64,000 nt of DNA, taken from assembly GCF_004136315.1 (NCBI RefSeq), contig NZ_CP029562.1, positions 1,054,001 through 1,118,000 on the forward strand, in the 5' to 3' direction. Below the pieces are notes generated by a model, which worked only from the letters and a program-made list of their open reading frames with translations, was not told where the DNA came from and made no database searches. The DNA comes from Mesorhizobium sp. Pch-S. Its GTDB lineage: Bacteria; Pseudomonadota; Alphaproteobacteria; Rhizobiales; Rhizobiaceae. Shown one piece after another: positions 39,722-48,282 of the stretch (position 1 is its first letter; each line of letters starts with the position of its first letter). Both the position numbers and the translations under genes were made by a program.

Positions 39722-39815
39722 GGATGTCTCCTCGATTGGTGCGTGGCCGAGCGGCCGATCGCGTCGAGGAGCGGAAATTATGCATACCGCACCGACATGC
39801 AATTACTGACAATGC

Positions 39816-39842
39816 TGTAAGCGCTGACCGGAATGTAAGCGC
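39816..39842. promoter_or_regulatory. Direct repeat TGTAAGCGC, possible regulator site
   Basis: TGTAAGCGC occurs at 39816-39824 and 39834-39842, 18 bases apart, in the spacer between the HxlR gene and the MFS gene, about 95-120 bases before the MFS start. Nearby 'TACCGTGCGGTA' adds dyad symmetry. It may be the target of the HxlR protein. Confidence 0.3.
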
Positions 39843-39880
39843 CTACCGTGCGGTAAGCAGTCCAGGCGTTTCCGCTCTGG

Positions 39881-40258
39881 TCAGGCCCGCAGGCGGATCA
39901 GCGGCCGCGGTTTCTCCTCGGTAACGGCCGGACGCGACGCCATGCGGCGCTCCTGTGCCTTGCCCCAGGCCGACATGACGCAGACCGCATCGTTGAGGGT
40001 GCGACCGATGTCCGTCACCGAATATTCGACCTTCTGCACCGCGCCCGGAAACACCTGGCGCCGGACAAGGCCATCGGCCTCCATCTCCCGCAGCTGCTGC
40101 GCCAGCACCTTCTCGCTGACGCCCGGCAGCAGGCGACGCAATGCGCCGAACCGGCGCGGCGCAAGCGTGATCTCCCACAGGATCTCCGTCTTCCATTTGC
40201 CGCCAATGGCATTCAGCGCTGTGGCAAAGCCGCATTCATCGGTGTCGAGATGTTTCAT
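39881..40258 (-). CDS. HxlR-family winged-helix regulator
   Basis: A 125-residue dimeric winged-helix protein. The family core 'CGFATALNAIGGKWKTEILW' and the recognition region 'FGALRRLLPGVSEKVLAQQL' with 'EYSVTDIGRTLNDAV' are clear. The start is ATG 40258 (MKHLDTDE); the upstream open frame is repeat sequence. HxlR proteins often sense reactive electrophiles or redox state. It probably controls the MFS exporter just downstream. Confidence 0.9.
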   Translation of the reverse strand: MKHLDTDECGFATALNAIGGKWKTEILWEITLAPRRFGALRRLLPGVSEKVLAQQLREMEADGLVRRQVFPGAVQKVEYSVTDIGRTLNDAVCVMSAWGKAQERRMASRPAVTEEKPRPLIRLRA

Positions 40259-40318
40259 GCCGTCCTCCGGTTTCGTTGGAGCGGAATGCGTTGAACCGGC
40301 ATCCCGCCCTATCTCTCT

Positions 40319-40390
40319 TCCGGAGCATGATCTTTTCCGAAAACCGGTTTCCGCTTTTTGCTTCGCTGACCTTCGGTTCCGGATCATGCC
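40319..40390. repeat. Dispersed palindromic repeat
   Basis: The unit begins CGGAGCATGATCTTTTCCGA, continues through 'AACCGGTTTCCGC' and 'TTCGCTGACCTTCGGTTCC' and ends GGATCATG. It is related to the tandem units at 11743-11901 and the degenerate copy at 2550-2601. It lies about 60 bases upstream of the HxlR gene. Confidence 0.7.
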
Positions 40391-40562
40391 CCTGCTCCGA
40401 TGCTCGCCGGGATAGGCACTTACTTCAAAGTGCGTAATTTACCCCCGGCCGGCAATCGACCTATCGAGACAATCAGGTTGACGAGAGGTATGGGCACGGC
40501 CCGATCGCGGCAAGCCGCACGGGGCGGCTCCGTCGATGCCTCCTGACAGAGTGGCGGCAGGA

Positions 40563-40991
40563 ATGGATAGAGTGAACACAACAGAACGGCCCGGAGCAAT
40601 CAGGACAGCGCGCTGCGGCTGCGGCGGGCTTGCCATCACCGTCGCGGGCGAGCCGCGCAGCGTCTATGCCTGCGCCTGCACGGAGTGCCAGCGCGCCACC
40701 GGTACCGCCTTTTCCTACCGCGCGGTCTTCGTCGATGACGCGGTGGCGAGCGTGGAAGGCGAGCGCCGGACATGGCGTCGTACCGGCGATGCAGGGCGCT
40801 GGGTGGAGCAGACCTTCTGTCCGACCTGCGGCACGCTGCTGTTCATGACTGGAGGAGGCCTGCCGGGCGCCGTCTCGGTGTCCGCCGGCTGCTTCACCGA
40901 TCCGGACTTCGCGCCGCCGGCAACGCTGTTCCGCGCCCGGCGCAAGCACCGCTGGTTCGATCCGGGGCCGCGGACCAGGATCAGCGACTAG
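40563..40991 (+). CDS. GFA-family (CENP-V/GFA) zinc protein
   Basis: A 142-residue protein of the glutathione-dependent formaldehyde-activating fold. Cysteine motifs for two zinc sites are visible: 'ARCGCGGL' and 'CACTECQRATG' near the N-terminus, and 'FCPTCGTLLF' further on. Start ATG 40563 is favoured, although an ATG at 40536 is open. Most members are not true formaldehyde enzymes; their function is unknown. It is convergent with a second GFA gene, with their stops two bases apart. Confidence 0.85.
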   Translation: MDRVNTTERPGAIRTARCGCGGLAITVAGEPRSVYACACTECQRATGTAFSYRAVFVDDAVASVEGERRTWRRTGDAGRWVEQTFCPTCGTLLFMTGGGLPGAVSVSAGCFTDPDFAPPATLFRARRKHRWFDPGPRTRISD

Positions 40992-40992
40992 C

Positions 40993-41388
40993 CTATTTCA
41001 GCGTCTCCTGTTCGACCGAGGGGACATCCGGCAGGTCGTAATAGTCGCCGGCACATTCGGGATAGAGCTGGCTTTCCATCCTGAGGCCGGTCGGACCGTC
41101 GATCGTGCCGGCCCAGACCGACAGCCGGTCGCTTGCGAAGCGGCGCCAGAACAGATTCGAGCCGCACACCCTGCAGAAACCACGCTCGGCAATATCCGAG
41201 GAACGGAACCAGGTCAGCGTTTCGCCCTCGATCACCGCGTCGGCAGCCGCCGCCTGCGTTGCTGCCACATAGTGGCCCGAGGTCTTGCGACACTGCACGC
41301 AATGACAGGCGACGACCGGGCGCAGGTCGCCGCGCAATTCATAGGTGGTGCCGCCGCACAGGCATCCGCCGCGCCTGATCTTGCTCAT
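40993..41388 (-). CDS. GFA-family (CENP-V/GFA) zinc protein
   Basis: A 131-residue protein with the same fold as its neighbour: '[14 protein letters not shown]', '[14 protein letters not shown]' and '[14 protein letters not shown]' carry the zinc cysteines. Sequence identity with the convergent GFA protein is low outside these motifs, so they are not a recent duplication. Function is unknown; a glutathione- or thiol-linked role is only suggested by the family name. Confidence 0.87.
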   Translation of the reverse strand: MSKIRRGGCLCGGTTYELRGDLRPVVACHCVQCRKTSGHYVAATQAAAADAVIEGETLTWFRSSDIAERGFCRVCGSNLFWRRFASDRLSVWAGTIDGPTGLRMESQLYPECAGDYYDLPDVPSVEQETLK

Positions 41389-41534
41389 GCATGCCCTCCA
41401 TCAGCGTTCCGGAGCAAGCTAGGCGGGCTGTCCCGGCAACGAAGGGGCAAAACCGACACAAGCGCGTCGCTGCAAGCATCGAGATGCCAAGCGGCGCGCT
41501 TGACCTTGGGCAAGGGCTGCCGCATTGCTCGGCC

Positions 41535-42266
41535 ATGCGCGCCAACTACAAGATGCAACGGCTGTTCGTGCCCGACGATCTGTCGGCCGGTGTCGAGTTC
41601 GAACCGGACACCCAGCAGAGCCATTACCTGATGCACGTGCTGCGCCTCGCCGACGGCGCCGAACTCCTGGCCTTCAACGGCCGCGACGGCGAATGGACGG
41701 CTCGGATCACCGGCAGGACGAAGAAGGCGGTGCGGCTGACCGTGCAGGCGCAGCAGCGGCCGCAGCCACCATTGCCCGATCTGGTCTATTGTTTCGCGCC
41801 GCTGAAGGTCGGGCGGCAGGACTATCTCATCCAGAAAGCGGTGGAGATGGGCGCCGGCGTGTTGCAGCCGGTGCAGACCCAGCACACGCAAGGCAAGATC
41901 ACGACCGAGCGCATGCACGCCAACGCCGTCGAAGCCGCCGAGCAGTGCGGCGTGCTGGCCGTTCCGGCGGTGCGCGAGCCGCTCAAATTCGAGCGGCTGC
42001 TTGCCGGCTGGGACAAGGAAAGGCGGCTGGTGTTCTGCGACGAGGACGCCTCGACCAACAATCCGTTGCCGGCGCTGCAGTCGATCACGGAAAAGAAGCT
42101 GGCACTGCTCGTCGGTCCCGAAGGCGGGTTTTCCGACGACGAGCGCCGTATACTGCGCGCCCTGCCCTTCGTCACCGCCATTCCGCTGGGCCCCCGCATC
42201 CTGCGCGCCGATACAGCCGCCGTCGCGGCGCTGGCGGTGATGCAGGCGACGGTCGGAGACTGGTAG
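41535..42266 (+). CDS. rsmE: 16S rRNA (uracil-1498-N3)-methyltransferase
   Basis: Methylates U1498 in the 30S subunit using SAM. The 243-residue SPOUT-class enzyme has an N-terminal PUA-like part and a C-terminal knot with '[13 protein letters not shown]' and '[20 protein letters not shown]', both hallmark RsmE motifs. Start ATG 41535 ([12 protein letters not shown]) fits the family; the longer frame upstream lacks protein character. In many rhizobia rsmE lies beside gshA; here an alpha/beta hydrolase and a TetR gene lie between the two. Confidence 0.95.
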   Translation: MRANYKMQRLFVPDDLSAGVEFEPDTQQSHYLMHVLRLADGAELLAFNGRDGEWTARITGRTKKAVRLTVQAQQRPQPPLPDLVYCFAPLKVGRQDYLIQKAVEMGAGVLQPVQTQHTQGKITTERMHANAVEAAEQCGVLAVPAVREPLKFERLLAGWDKERRLVFCDEDASTNNPLPALQSITEKKLALLVGPEGGFSDDERRILRALPFVTAIPLGPRILRADTAAVAALAVMQATVGDW

Positions 42267-42311
42267 GGAGACACCTCCCTTCCCCCTTGTGGGAGAGAAG
42301 GAAAGTGCGCG

Positions 42312-43223
42312 CTACCTCACCTCCCTGTCGGGCCAGGGGTTGACCCCGTCGCGCAGCCACAAAAGCGTATCCAGCCAGAAGCCGGTGGCATGGCGGCTGT
42401 GGAACAGGCTGAAATGGCCAACGCTTTCCTGGCCGAGATCGGCGGGCCGGAGCAGGACCTGCGTGCGCGGCGCGCCGCGATAACGATCGAGCACGGCGCG
42501 GATTGCCGGCACGGTGGCGATGTCGTCATCGGATAGGGTGACGGCCAGGATCGGCGCCGTCACCGCATCGAAGCCACGCAGAACCGCTTCGCACTGCCGT
42601 TGCGGATAGTTGTCTTCCAGATATGGTCGGCGAAAGGCCCATTCGTAGGCGACGCCAGCCGGAAGGTCCTCCAGCCAACCCAGGCGACGACCGGGAAAAT
42701 AGCCGCACAGCGCCGTCAGCGCGGGCATGGCGACATGCCATTTCAGGAACAGGCGGCGACGGCGCGAAGGTGCGTAGTGGCGCCAGCAGCCGAACTGCCC
42801 GCCGATGGAGAGCAGGCGGTGGATGGCCGGCGCATGGCCGGCCAGTCCCGGCAAGGCGCCGCCGACGCTATGACCGACAACGCAGACCGGGGCGGAACCA
42901 TCGCGTGCGAGCGCCCAGGCCAGCACCGCGTCGAAATCCTTGTCGCCCCACTCACGCCAGCGATAGCCGCAGCCGCGCAGGTTCGCCGGGCGCGAAGCAC
43001 CGATGCCGCGATAGTCGTAGGTGACGACATCGAAACCATGAGCGGCAAGGAAGCGGGCATAGTGGTGGTAGTAGCGGGCCAGCACGCCGGTAGCCGGATT
43101 GATGATGGCGATGCCGGCGGCCGTGCCGCGCACGCGTGGCCAGAAGTGGCCACCCAAAACGACGTCGTCGGCCGCAACGATCTCGATCGGCCGGGCTTCC
43201 TGGATCGGCGCGGAAACGGTCAT
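42312..43223 (-). CDS. Alpha/beta-hydrolase fold protein
   Basis: A 303-residue probable serine hydrolase. The nucleophile elbow is 'VVGHSVGGALPGL' near residue 118, a candidate acid lies in 'TLSDDDIATVPAI', and the catalytic His in 'GHFSLFHSRH' near the C-terminus. 'DVVTYDYRGIGAS' is a typical core strand. It is divergent from a TetR-family gene with a clear operator between, so it is probably repressed by that protein. The substrate is unknown. Confidence 0.87.
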   Translation of the reverse strand: MTVSAPIQEARPIEIVAADDVVLGGHFWPRVRGTAAGIAIINPATGVLARYYHHYARFLAAHGFDVVTYDYRGIGASRPANLRGCGYRWREWGDKDFDAVLAWALARDGSAPVCVVGHSVGGALPGLAGHAPAIHRLLSIGGQFGCWRHYAPSRRRRLFLKWHVAMPALTALCGYFPGRRLGWLEDLPAGVAYEWAFRRPYLEDNYPQRQCEAVLRGFDAVTAPILAVTLSDDDIATVPAIRAVLDRYRGAPRTQVLLRPADLGQESVGHFSLFHSRHATGFWLDTLLWLRDGVNPWPDREVR

Positions 43224-43333
43224 GGCAAGGCTCCCCGGCGCGGTGCGCGCGGCCCGCTCTTCCTATCCTCGGGTCGTACGCAGACTCAAAAAACACGCGA
43301 CAACCGACATAGTCCAGATCAGCTTGTTGTTAC

Positions 43334-43347
43334 ACTCACTAGTCAGT
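43334..43347. promoter_or_regulatory. TetR-type operator
   Basis: The palindrome ACTCACTAGTCAGT (pattern ACT-n-ACTAGT-n-AGT) sits 11 bases before the TetR-family start codon and about 110 bases from the divergent hydrolase start. Position and symmetry fit autorepression of the TetR gene and repression of the hydrolase. Confidence 0.65.
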
Positions 43348-43358
43348 ATACATGAGCC

Positions 43359-43946
43359 ATGAAACCGACCGCCAACACGACCCGCGAACGCATCGTCGCA
43401 GCCGCCTCCAAGCTGTTCTATGGCCAGGGCGTACGCGCCGTGTCGGTCGATGCCGTTGCCGAAAAAGCCGGGCTCACCAAACGCACGTTCTATTATCATT
43501 TCGCCAGCAAGGACGATCTGATCGCCGCTTATCTGGAGCGGCGTGACCAGCCCAATCTCGGGCTGTTCCGGCACTGGTTCACGGAAAGCGGCGGCGAGCT
43601 CCCCGACAAGGTCGCCGCCATCTTCCGCACGCTCGGACAGGCAGCCAGGCGACCTGCCTGGAAGGGTTGCGGCTTCCTGCGGACTGCCGCCGAACTGGCC
43701 GACATGCCGGGCCATCCGGCGATCCGCATCGGCATTGCCCACAAGAAGCGTTTCGAAGACTGGCTGAAAACGGTTTTCGAAGCCGACGGCATCCTGGAAG
43801 CCGAACTGCTGGCGCGGCAGATCCTGCTTTTGCTCGACGGTTGCTTCGCCACCGTCCTGCTCAACCGCGACCCCTCCTACATGGACAGCGCTGCAGCCGC
43901 GGCAGCCACGCTGGTCAGGGCAGCGCAGGCGCAACGCCCTCTCTAG
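43359..43946 (+). CDS. TetR-family transcriptional regulator
   Basis: A 195-residue repressor. The N-terminal helix-turn-helix is 'VDAVAEKAGLTKRTFYYHFA' within residues 10-55; the C-terminal ligand-binding helices include 'PAWKGCGFLRTAAELADMPG'. The start ATG at 43359 is used; an ATG at 43352 is out of frame. It is divergent from the alpha/beta-hydrolase gene and has a palindromic operator directly upstream. The 'GCGF' loop with Cys is a feature of TetR proteins similar to AcnR/YcdC types, but the ligand is unknown. Confidence 0.9.
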   Translation: MKPTANTTRERIVAAASKLFYGQGVRAVSVDAVAEKAGLTKRTFYYHFASKDDLIAAYLERRDQPNLGLFRHWFTESGGELPDKVAAIFRTLGQAARRPAWKGCGFLRTAAELADMPGHPAIRIGIAHKKRFEDWLKTVFEADGILEAELLARQILLLLDGCFATVLLNRDPSYMDSAAAAAATLVRAAQAQRPL

Positions 43947-44026
43947 GGCGTTTCCGTGCTTTTCTTTACGCAACTCCGGGCACAAAACCCCTGCGCAATC
44001 TTGCTGGAGTTGCTCCTGGACAAGAA
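43945..44026. repeat. Dispersed repeat, partial copy, before gshA
   Basis: Starts 'AGGGCGTTTCCGTGCTTTTC' at the TetR stop and continues with 'CGCAACTCCGGGCACAAAAC' and 'CTTGCTGGAGTTGCTC'. It matches the right-hand part of the repeats at 54472-54566 and 62491-62597. The rest of the 200-base gap to gshA shows no gene. Confidence 0.65.
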
Positions 44027-44148
44027 CGAAATCCGGCGCGATCAAATCCTGTTGACGATTGGCTCAGGATTTTTTGCTTGATCGCCTCCTGACATTTCGT
44101 TCATCAAGCGCGCGGCGATCATCCGATCTGCCGCCGATGAGGGGCTTT

Positions 44149-45522
44149 ATGGCACGCGACACGACCGATTTCCGACCCATCGAGGGCATGGACGAACTCG
44201 TCGACTACCTGGCCAAGGGCAACAAGCCGCGCTCCGAGTGGCGCATCGGCACCGAACACGAAAAATTCCCCTTCTATGTCGACGGCCATGCGCCGGTGCC
44301 CTATGGCGGCGACCGCGGCATCCGTTCGATCCTGGAAGGCATGCAGGAGAAACTCGGCTGGGATCCGATCCTGGATGAGGGCCGTATCATCGGCCTGGTC
44401 GAACCGACCGGCCAGGGCGCGATTTCGCTGGAGCCGGGCGGACAGTTCGAGCTCTCCGGCGCACCGCTGGAATCGATCCACCAGACCTGTCGCGAAGGCA
44501 ACGCCCACCTGGCGCAGGTGCGCGAGATCGCCGAGCCGCTCGGCATCCGCTTCCTCGGCCTCGGCGGCAGCCCGAAATGGACGCTTGCCGAGACGCCACA
44601 AATGCCGAAGTCGCGCTACGAGATCATGACGCGCTACATGCCCAAGGTCGGCACCAAGGGCCTCGACATGATGTACCGCACCTGCACCATCCAGGTGAAT
44701 CTCGACTTCGAGAGCGAGGCGGACATGCGCCGCAAGATGCAGGTTTCCCTGAAACTGCAGCCGCTGGCCACCGCGCTGTTTGCCAACTCGCCTTTCACCG
44801 ACGGTCGGCCCAACGGCCTTCAGAGCTGGCGCGGCGAAATCTGGCGCGACACCGACAACCAGCGCTCCGGCCTGCTCGACTTCTGCTTCTCGCCGGAGTT
44901 CGGCTTTGCCGACTATGTCGAATGGGCCCTCGACGTGCCGATGTATTTCATCATCCGTGACGGCCGCTACCACGACATGACGCACATCACGTTCCGCCAG
45001 TTCATGGACGGCGCGGCGCGCAACCAGGTGCCGGATGGCCTGCCGACCATGGGCGACTGGGCCAACCACCTGTCGACGCTGTTCCCCGATGTGCGCCTCA
45101 AGCGCTTCCTGGAGATGCGTGGCGCCGACGGCGGTCCGTGGCGGCGCATCTGCGCACTGCCGGCCTTCTGGGTCGGCCTGCTCTATGACGGAGCCGCCCT
45201 CGATGCGGCCGAAGCGCTGACGCGCGACTGGAGCTATGAGGAAGTCAGGGCGATGCGCGACACGGTGCCGGAAAAAGGCATCGGCACGCCGTTCCGCACG
45301 ACAACGCTGCGTGAAGTCGCACGCGAAGTGCTGGCGCTGTCGCGCCTGGGCCTGAAGAACCGCAACAGGCTGAACCGCGACGGCTTCGACGAAACCTCGT
45401 TCCTGTCGACGCTCGACGAGGTGGTGGCGCGTGGCACCACCAGCGCCGAAGAAATGCTGGCCGCCTACCACACACGCTGGGGCGACTCGATCGAGCCGGT
45501 GTTCCTGGAATATGCGTATTAA
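44149..45522 (+). CDS. gshA: Glutamate-cysteine ligase
   Basis: First enzyme of glutathione synthesis, joining glutamate and cysteine with ATP. The 457-residue protein belongs to the alphaproteobacterial/plant class: 'EWRIGTEHEKFPFYVDGHAP', 'GLVEPTGQGAISLEPGGQFE', 'YRTCTIQVNLDFESEADMRR' and 'FRQFMDGAARNQVPDGLPTM' are typical. Start ATG 44149 has GAGGGG four bases before it. An LsrB-like regulator is encoded at 50026; in Sinorhizobium LsrB is reported to activate gshA, so a regulatory link is possible (inference). Confidence 0.95.
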   Translation: MARDTTDFRPIEGMDELVDYLAKGNKPRSEWRIGTEHEKFPFYVDGHAPVPYGGDRGIRSILEGMQEKLGWDPILDEGRIIGLVEPTGQGAISLEPGGQFELSGAPLESIHQTCREGNAHLAQVREIAEPLGIRFLGLGGSPKWTLAETPQMPKSRYEIMTRYMPKVGTKGLDMMYRTCTIQVNLDFESEADMRRKMQVSLKLQPLATALFANSPFTDGRPNGLQSWRGEIWRDTDNQRSGLLDFCFSPEFGFADYVEWALDVPMYFIIRDGRYHDMTHITFRQFMDGAARNQVPDGLPTMGDWANHLSTLFPDVRLKRFLEMRGADGGPWRRICALPAFWVGLLYDGAALDAAEALTRDWSYEEVRAMRDTVPEKGIGTPFRTTTLREVAREVLALSRLGLKNRNRLNRDGFDETSFLSTLDEVVARGTTSAEEMLAAYHTRWGDSIEPVFLEYAY

Positions 45523-45598
45523 GGCCCGCGCCTCTACCTTCCGCTAAAGGACGATCTGGACTGGAGCCGGCCGAAAACCGGCGGTTCGGTTCCTTAGA

Positions 45599-46441
45599 TC
45601 ACTTGATCGGGATCCAGATTTCGACCTCGCCGAATCCGCTCGCGGCGTCGAAACGTCCGTCATACCGTTCGAAGTCCGGCGCGCAGGCCGTCTCGAGACC
45701 CGCTTCCGGCAGAGCTTTGTTCCAGATCGTGTAGACCGTGCTGCGTATCGCGGAGATATGCCCCCGGTGGGTAAACACCGCATATCGGCAAGCGGGAATA
45801 CGGATGCGGGCCAACTCCGCCGGGATGGCGGAGAAGTCGCGGACTTCCACGCCGCAGATGTATTCGAAATTGCCGGCATCGTCGCCGTTGCAGCAGACGC
45901 CGTAACACGTCCATCCGACCTGCCCGGGGATGCTGCCGATCGATGGTCCGAAACGCTGCCACTGCGCGGGAATGCCCTCATTGGTCTCAAACGTATAACG
46001 CTCGCCAAGCCCGGCAATCAGCAAGGCCTGGCCATCCTCGATGCGAGGCGCTTCCAATTCGACGAGAAGACTGTGATCCATCCTGATCGGCTCCAGAAGT
46101 TTCAGGTTTTCGAGATGGCCCTGGGCGCGCACCTGCTCGGGTGTGAGGCCGAAATGGCTGCGAAAGGCCCGTGAGAAAGCCTCATGGGAGCCGTAGCCTG
46201 CGTCCAGCGCCACCGCCAGGATGTCCGGCGCCCCGCCCGAGAGTGCCCGGGCGGCCTCGGCAAGGCGGCGGTTGCGCAGATATCCCATCACCGTGTGGCC
46301 GGTCGCCGCCCAGAACACCCGCGACAGGTGAAAGCGCGAGACACCGCTCGCCTCCGCGACCTCCGCAAGCGAAAGAGCCTGCGCGAAGCGGTGTTCGATG
46401 AGCCACAGGGCTTTGCCGACAGGATCCATGCGTTCTCCCAT
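45599..46441 (-). CDS. AraC-family regulator with GyrI-like effector domain
   Basis: A 280-residue regulator. The N-terminal AraC-type double helix-turn-helix ('LSLAEVAEASGVSRFHLSRV' and 'ILAVALDAGYGSHEAFSRAF') is followed by a GyrI/Rob-like effector-binding domain ending 'GFGEVEIWIPIK'. Start ATG 46441 has AAGGAGAAGG upstream; the earlier ATGs lack such a site. Proteins of this layout, like SoxS/Rob relatives, usually bind lipophilic or drug-like ligands. It is convergent with gshA and divergent from the DUF937 gene. Confidence 0.9.
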   Translation of the reverse strand: MGERMDPVGKALWLIEHRFAQALSLAEVAEASGVSRFHLSRVFWAATGHTVMGYLRNRRLAEAARALSGGAPDILAVALDAGYGSHEAFSRAFRSHFGLTPEQVRAQGHLENLKLLEPIRMDHSLLVELEAPRIEDGQALLIAGLGERYTFETNEGIPAQWQRFGPSIGSIPGQVGWTCYGVCCNGDDAGNFEYICGVEVRDFSAIPAELARIRIPACRYAVFTHRGHISAIRSTVYTIWNKALPEAGLETACAPDFERYDGRFDAASGFGEVEIWIPIK

Positions 46442-46605
46442 GAAGACCTTCTCCTTATGGCCGATTCCGGATACCGCCATTTGATCGCCGTTGCGCATGG
46501 GCGATGTCCAGATCGCTCGAAGCGCTCGCGCCAATTGCCCACTTCAATCCTGTCCGGAAAGGCTCTACCTTTCTGAAAAGCGTATAGGCTGCGGAGGAGC
46601 AAGAC

Positions 46606-47511
46606 ATGCTGAACCTGTTCGACATGCTGAACCAGTCCCAGAACGGCAACGGCATGGAGGCATTGGCGCGGCAGTTCAATCTCAGCCAGCAGCAGACGCT
46701 GGCCGCGGTCGAGGCACTGATGCCCGCCTTCAGCCAGGGCCTGAAGCGCAACACAGCCAACCCCTATGGCGTCGGCACTTTCATGAATGCGATGGCCAGC
46801 GGCCAGTACGGACAGTATTTCGACAATGCGGCCCAGGCGTTTTCACCGCAGGGCGTGAACCAGGGCAATGATGTGCTCGGCCAGTTGTTCGGTTCCAAGG
46901 ACCTGTCGCGCGCCGTGGCGGCGCAGGCCGCACAGGCCAGCGGCGTCGGCCAGCAGGTGCTGCAGCAGATGCTGCCGGTACTGGCCTCGATGGTGATGGG
47001 CGGGCTGTTCAAGCAGACCACCAACCAGATGCAGGCCGGCGGTTTCGGCGGCGGCAACAATCCACTCGGCCAGATCATCGAGGAGATGATGCGGCAAGGC
47101 GGCGGCATGATGGGCGGACAGCCGCAGCAACGCCAGGCGCCGCAGGGTCAGAATCCGTTCGGCAACAACCCGCTGGGCGACAACCCGCTCGGCAAGGTGC
47201 TGCAGGACATGTTCGGTGGCGGCGCACAGCAACAGGCTCCGCAGCCGCAACAGCCGCAAAACCCCTTCGGCGACAACAATCCCTGGGGGAAGATCCTGCA
47301 GGACATGCTGGGCGGCGCACAGCAGGCGCCTGAGCCCGCGCCGCAGCGCCGCGCTCCGGAACCCGAACCGAACCCGAGCGGTCGGGCACGCAACCCCTAT
47401 GACGACATCTTCGGCAAGATGTTCGAAAGCGGTCGCCAGCAGCGCGACGACTACCAGCAGGGCGTCGAAAGCATCTTCGACCAGTTCCTCAAGGGCATGG
47501 ACCGCCGGTAA
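46606..47511 (+). CDS. DUF937 family protein
   Basis: A 301-residue protein starting 'MLNLFDMLNQSQNGNGMEAL'. The N-terminal half (about residues 1-150) is the helical DUF937/YidB-like domain; from about 150 it becomes a low-complexity Gly/Gln/Pro/Asn-rich linker with repeated 'NPLG' and 'PQ' stretches, ending in a charged amphipathic helix ('DYQQGVESIFDQFLKGMDRR'). The ATG has GGAGG about eight bases upstream. Molecular role unknown. Confidence 0.85.
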   Translation: MLNLFDMLNQSQNGNGMEALARQFNLSQQQTLAAVEALMPAFSQGLKRNTANPYGVGTFMNAMASGQYGQYFDNAAQAFSPQGVNQGNDVLGQLFGSKDLSRAVAAQAAQASGVGQQVLQQMLPVLASMVMGGLFKQTTNQMQAGGFGGGNNPLGQIIEEMMRQGGGMMGGQPQQRQAPQGQNPFGNNPLGDNPLGKVLQDMFGGGAQQQAPQPQQPQNPFGDNNPWGKILQDMLGGAQQAPEPAPQRRAPEPEPNPSGRARNPYDDIFGKMFESGRQQRDDYQQGVESIFDQFLKGMDRR

Positions 47512-47569
47512 GCCAATTCCTTAACGAGTGTGCGGCAGTCTCCACGGCGCTGGATCGAGGGGACCATGC

Positions 47570-48157
47570 ATGTTCGGCTTGTTTGGGAAGAAAAAAGCCG
47601 CTCCTGTCCGCGTGATGGCTGTGCTGAATGCCAGGTTGCAGCCGCTGGACCGCGGCGAGATCGAAGACGCATTCGACACGGCCATGTCCGAACAGGGCTT
47701 CGGCATCCGCACCGTGGGTGGCGGCACCTTGCTGGAGGCCAACGGCGAAGTCAGCCAATGCGATATCGAGATCGAAATCGACGACTTCTCGGACAAGGCG
47801 GTCGATACCGTGAAGGGTGTTCTTGGCGCAATGCTGGCGCCCAGGGGATCGCATCTGCTGCTGCCGAGCCAGAACAACCAGCGCATCGCCTTCGGAACGC
47901 ATGAAGGTCTAGCCCTCTACCTGAACGGCACCGATCTTCCAGACGAGGTCTATCGGGCCTGCGATTCCAACCATGTCTACGCCGAATGCCAGCGCCTGCT
48001 CGAAGGCGTCGGCCACGTCGCAAGCCACTGGCAGGGGCCAACCGAGACTGCCCTCTACATGTATGGACGCAACTTCGAGGAAATGCGGCAGCGGGTCGGA
48101 TCGTTCCTGCAGGCATATCCTCTGTGTGCACGATGCCGCATAGAGCAGATCGCCTAA
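47570..48157 (+). CDS. Conserved-looking cytosolic protein of unknown function
   Basis: A 195-residue protein starting 'MFGLFGKKKAAPVRVMAVLN', with GAGGGGA upstream. It alternates strands and helices ('DIEIEIDDFSDKAVDTVKGV', 'LYMYGRNFEEMRQRVGSFLQ') and contains C-terminal cysteines in 'PLCARCRIEQIA'. The start and layout suggest a soluble two-domain protein; I do not know its family. It follows the DUF937 gene by about 60 bases and may be co-transcribed with it. Confidence 0.8.
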   Translation: MFGLFGKKKAAPVRVMAVLNARLQPLDRGEIEDAFDTAMSEQGFGIRTVGGGTLLEANGEVSQCDIEIEIDDFSDKAVDTVKGVLGAMLAPRGSHLLLPSQNNQRIAFGTHEGLALYLNGTDLPDEVYRACDSNHVYAECQRLLEGVGHVASHWQGPTETALYMYGRNFEEMRQRVGSFLQAYPLCARCRIEQIA

Positions 48158-48282
48158 CGCTGTCTCCCGAACGGCTGGAACGGGATGTGACTTGAAGTCA
48201 CAAATCCTGTGCCTTTGGCCACTCTGGTTCACGAAACGACAGCCTTCTATCTAGCCATCATTGGCAGATGGAGACCCCTAGG

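Noticed and set aside
40563..41388. Recent duplication of GFA genes
   Set aside because: The two proteins share only the zinc motifs and the fold; the rest differs, so they are old relatives at most.
41391..41534. Upstream extension of rsmE
   Set aside because: The frame is open, but the family N-terminus begins at 41535 and the extension overlaps the promoter region of the divergent GFA gene.
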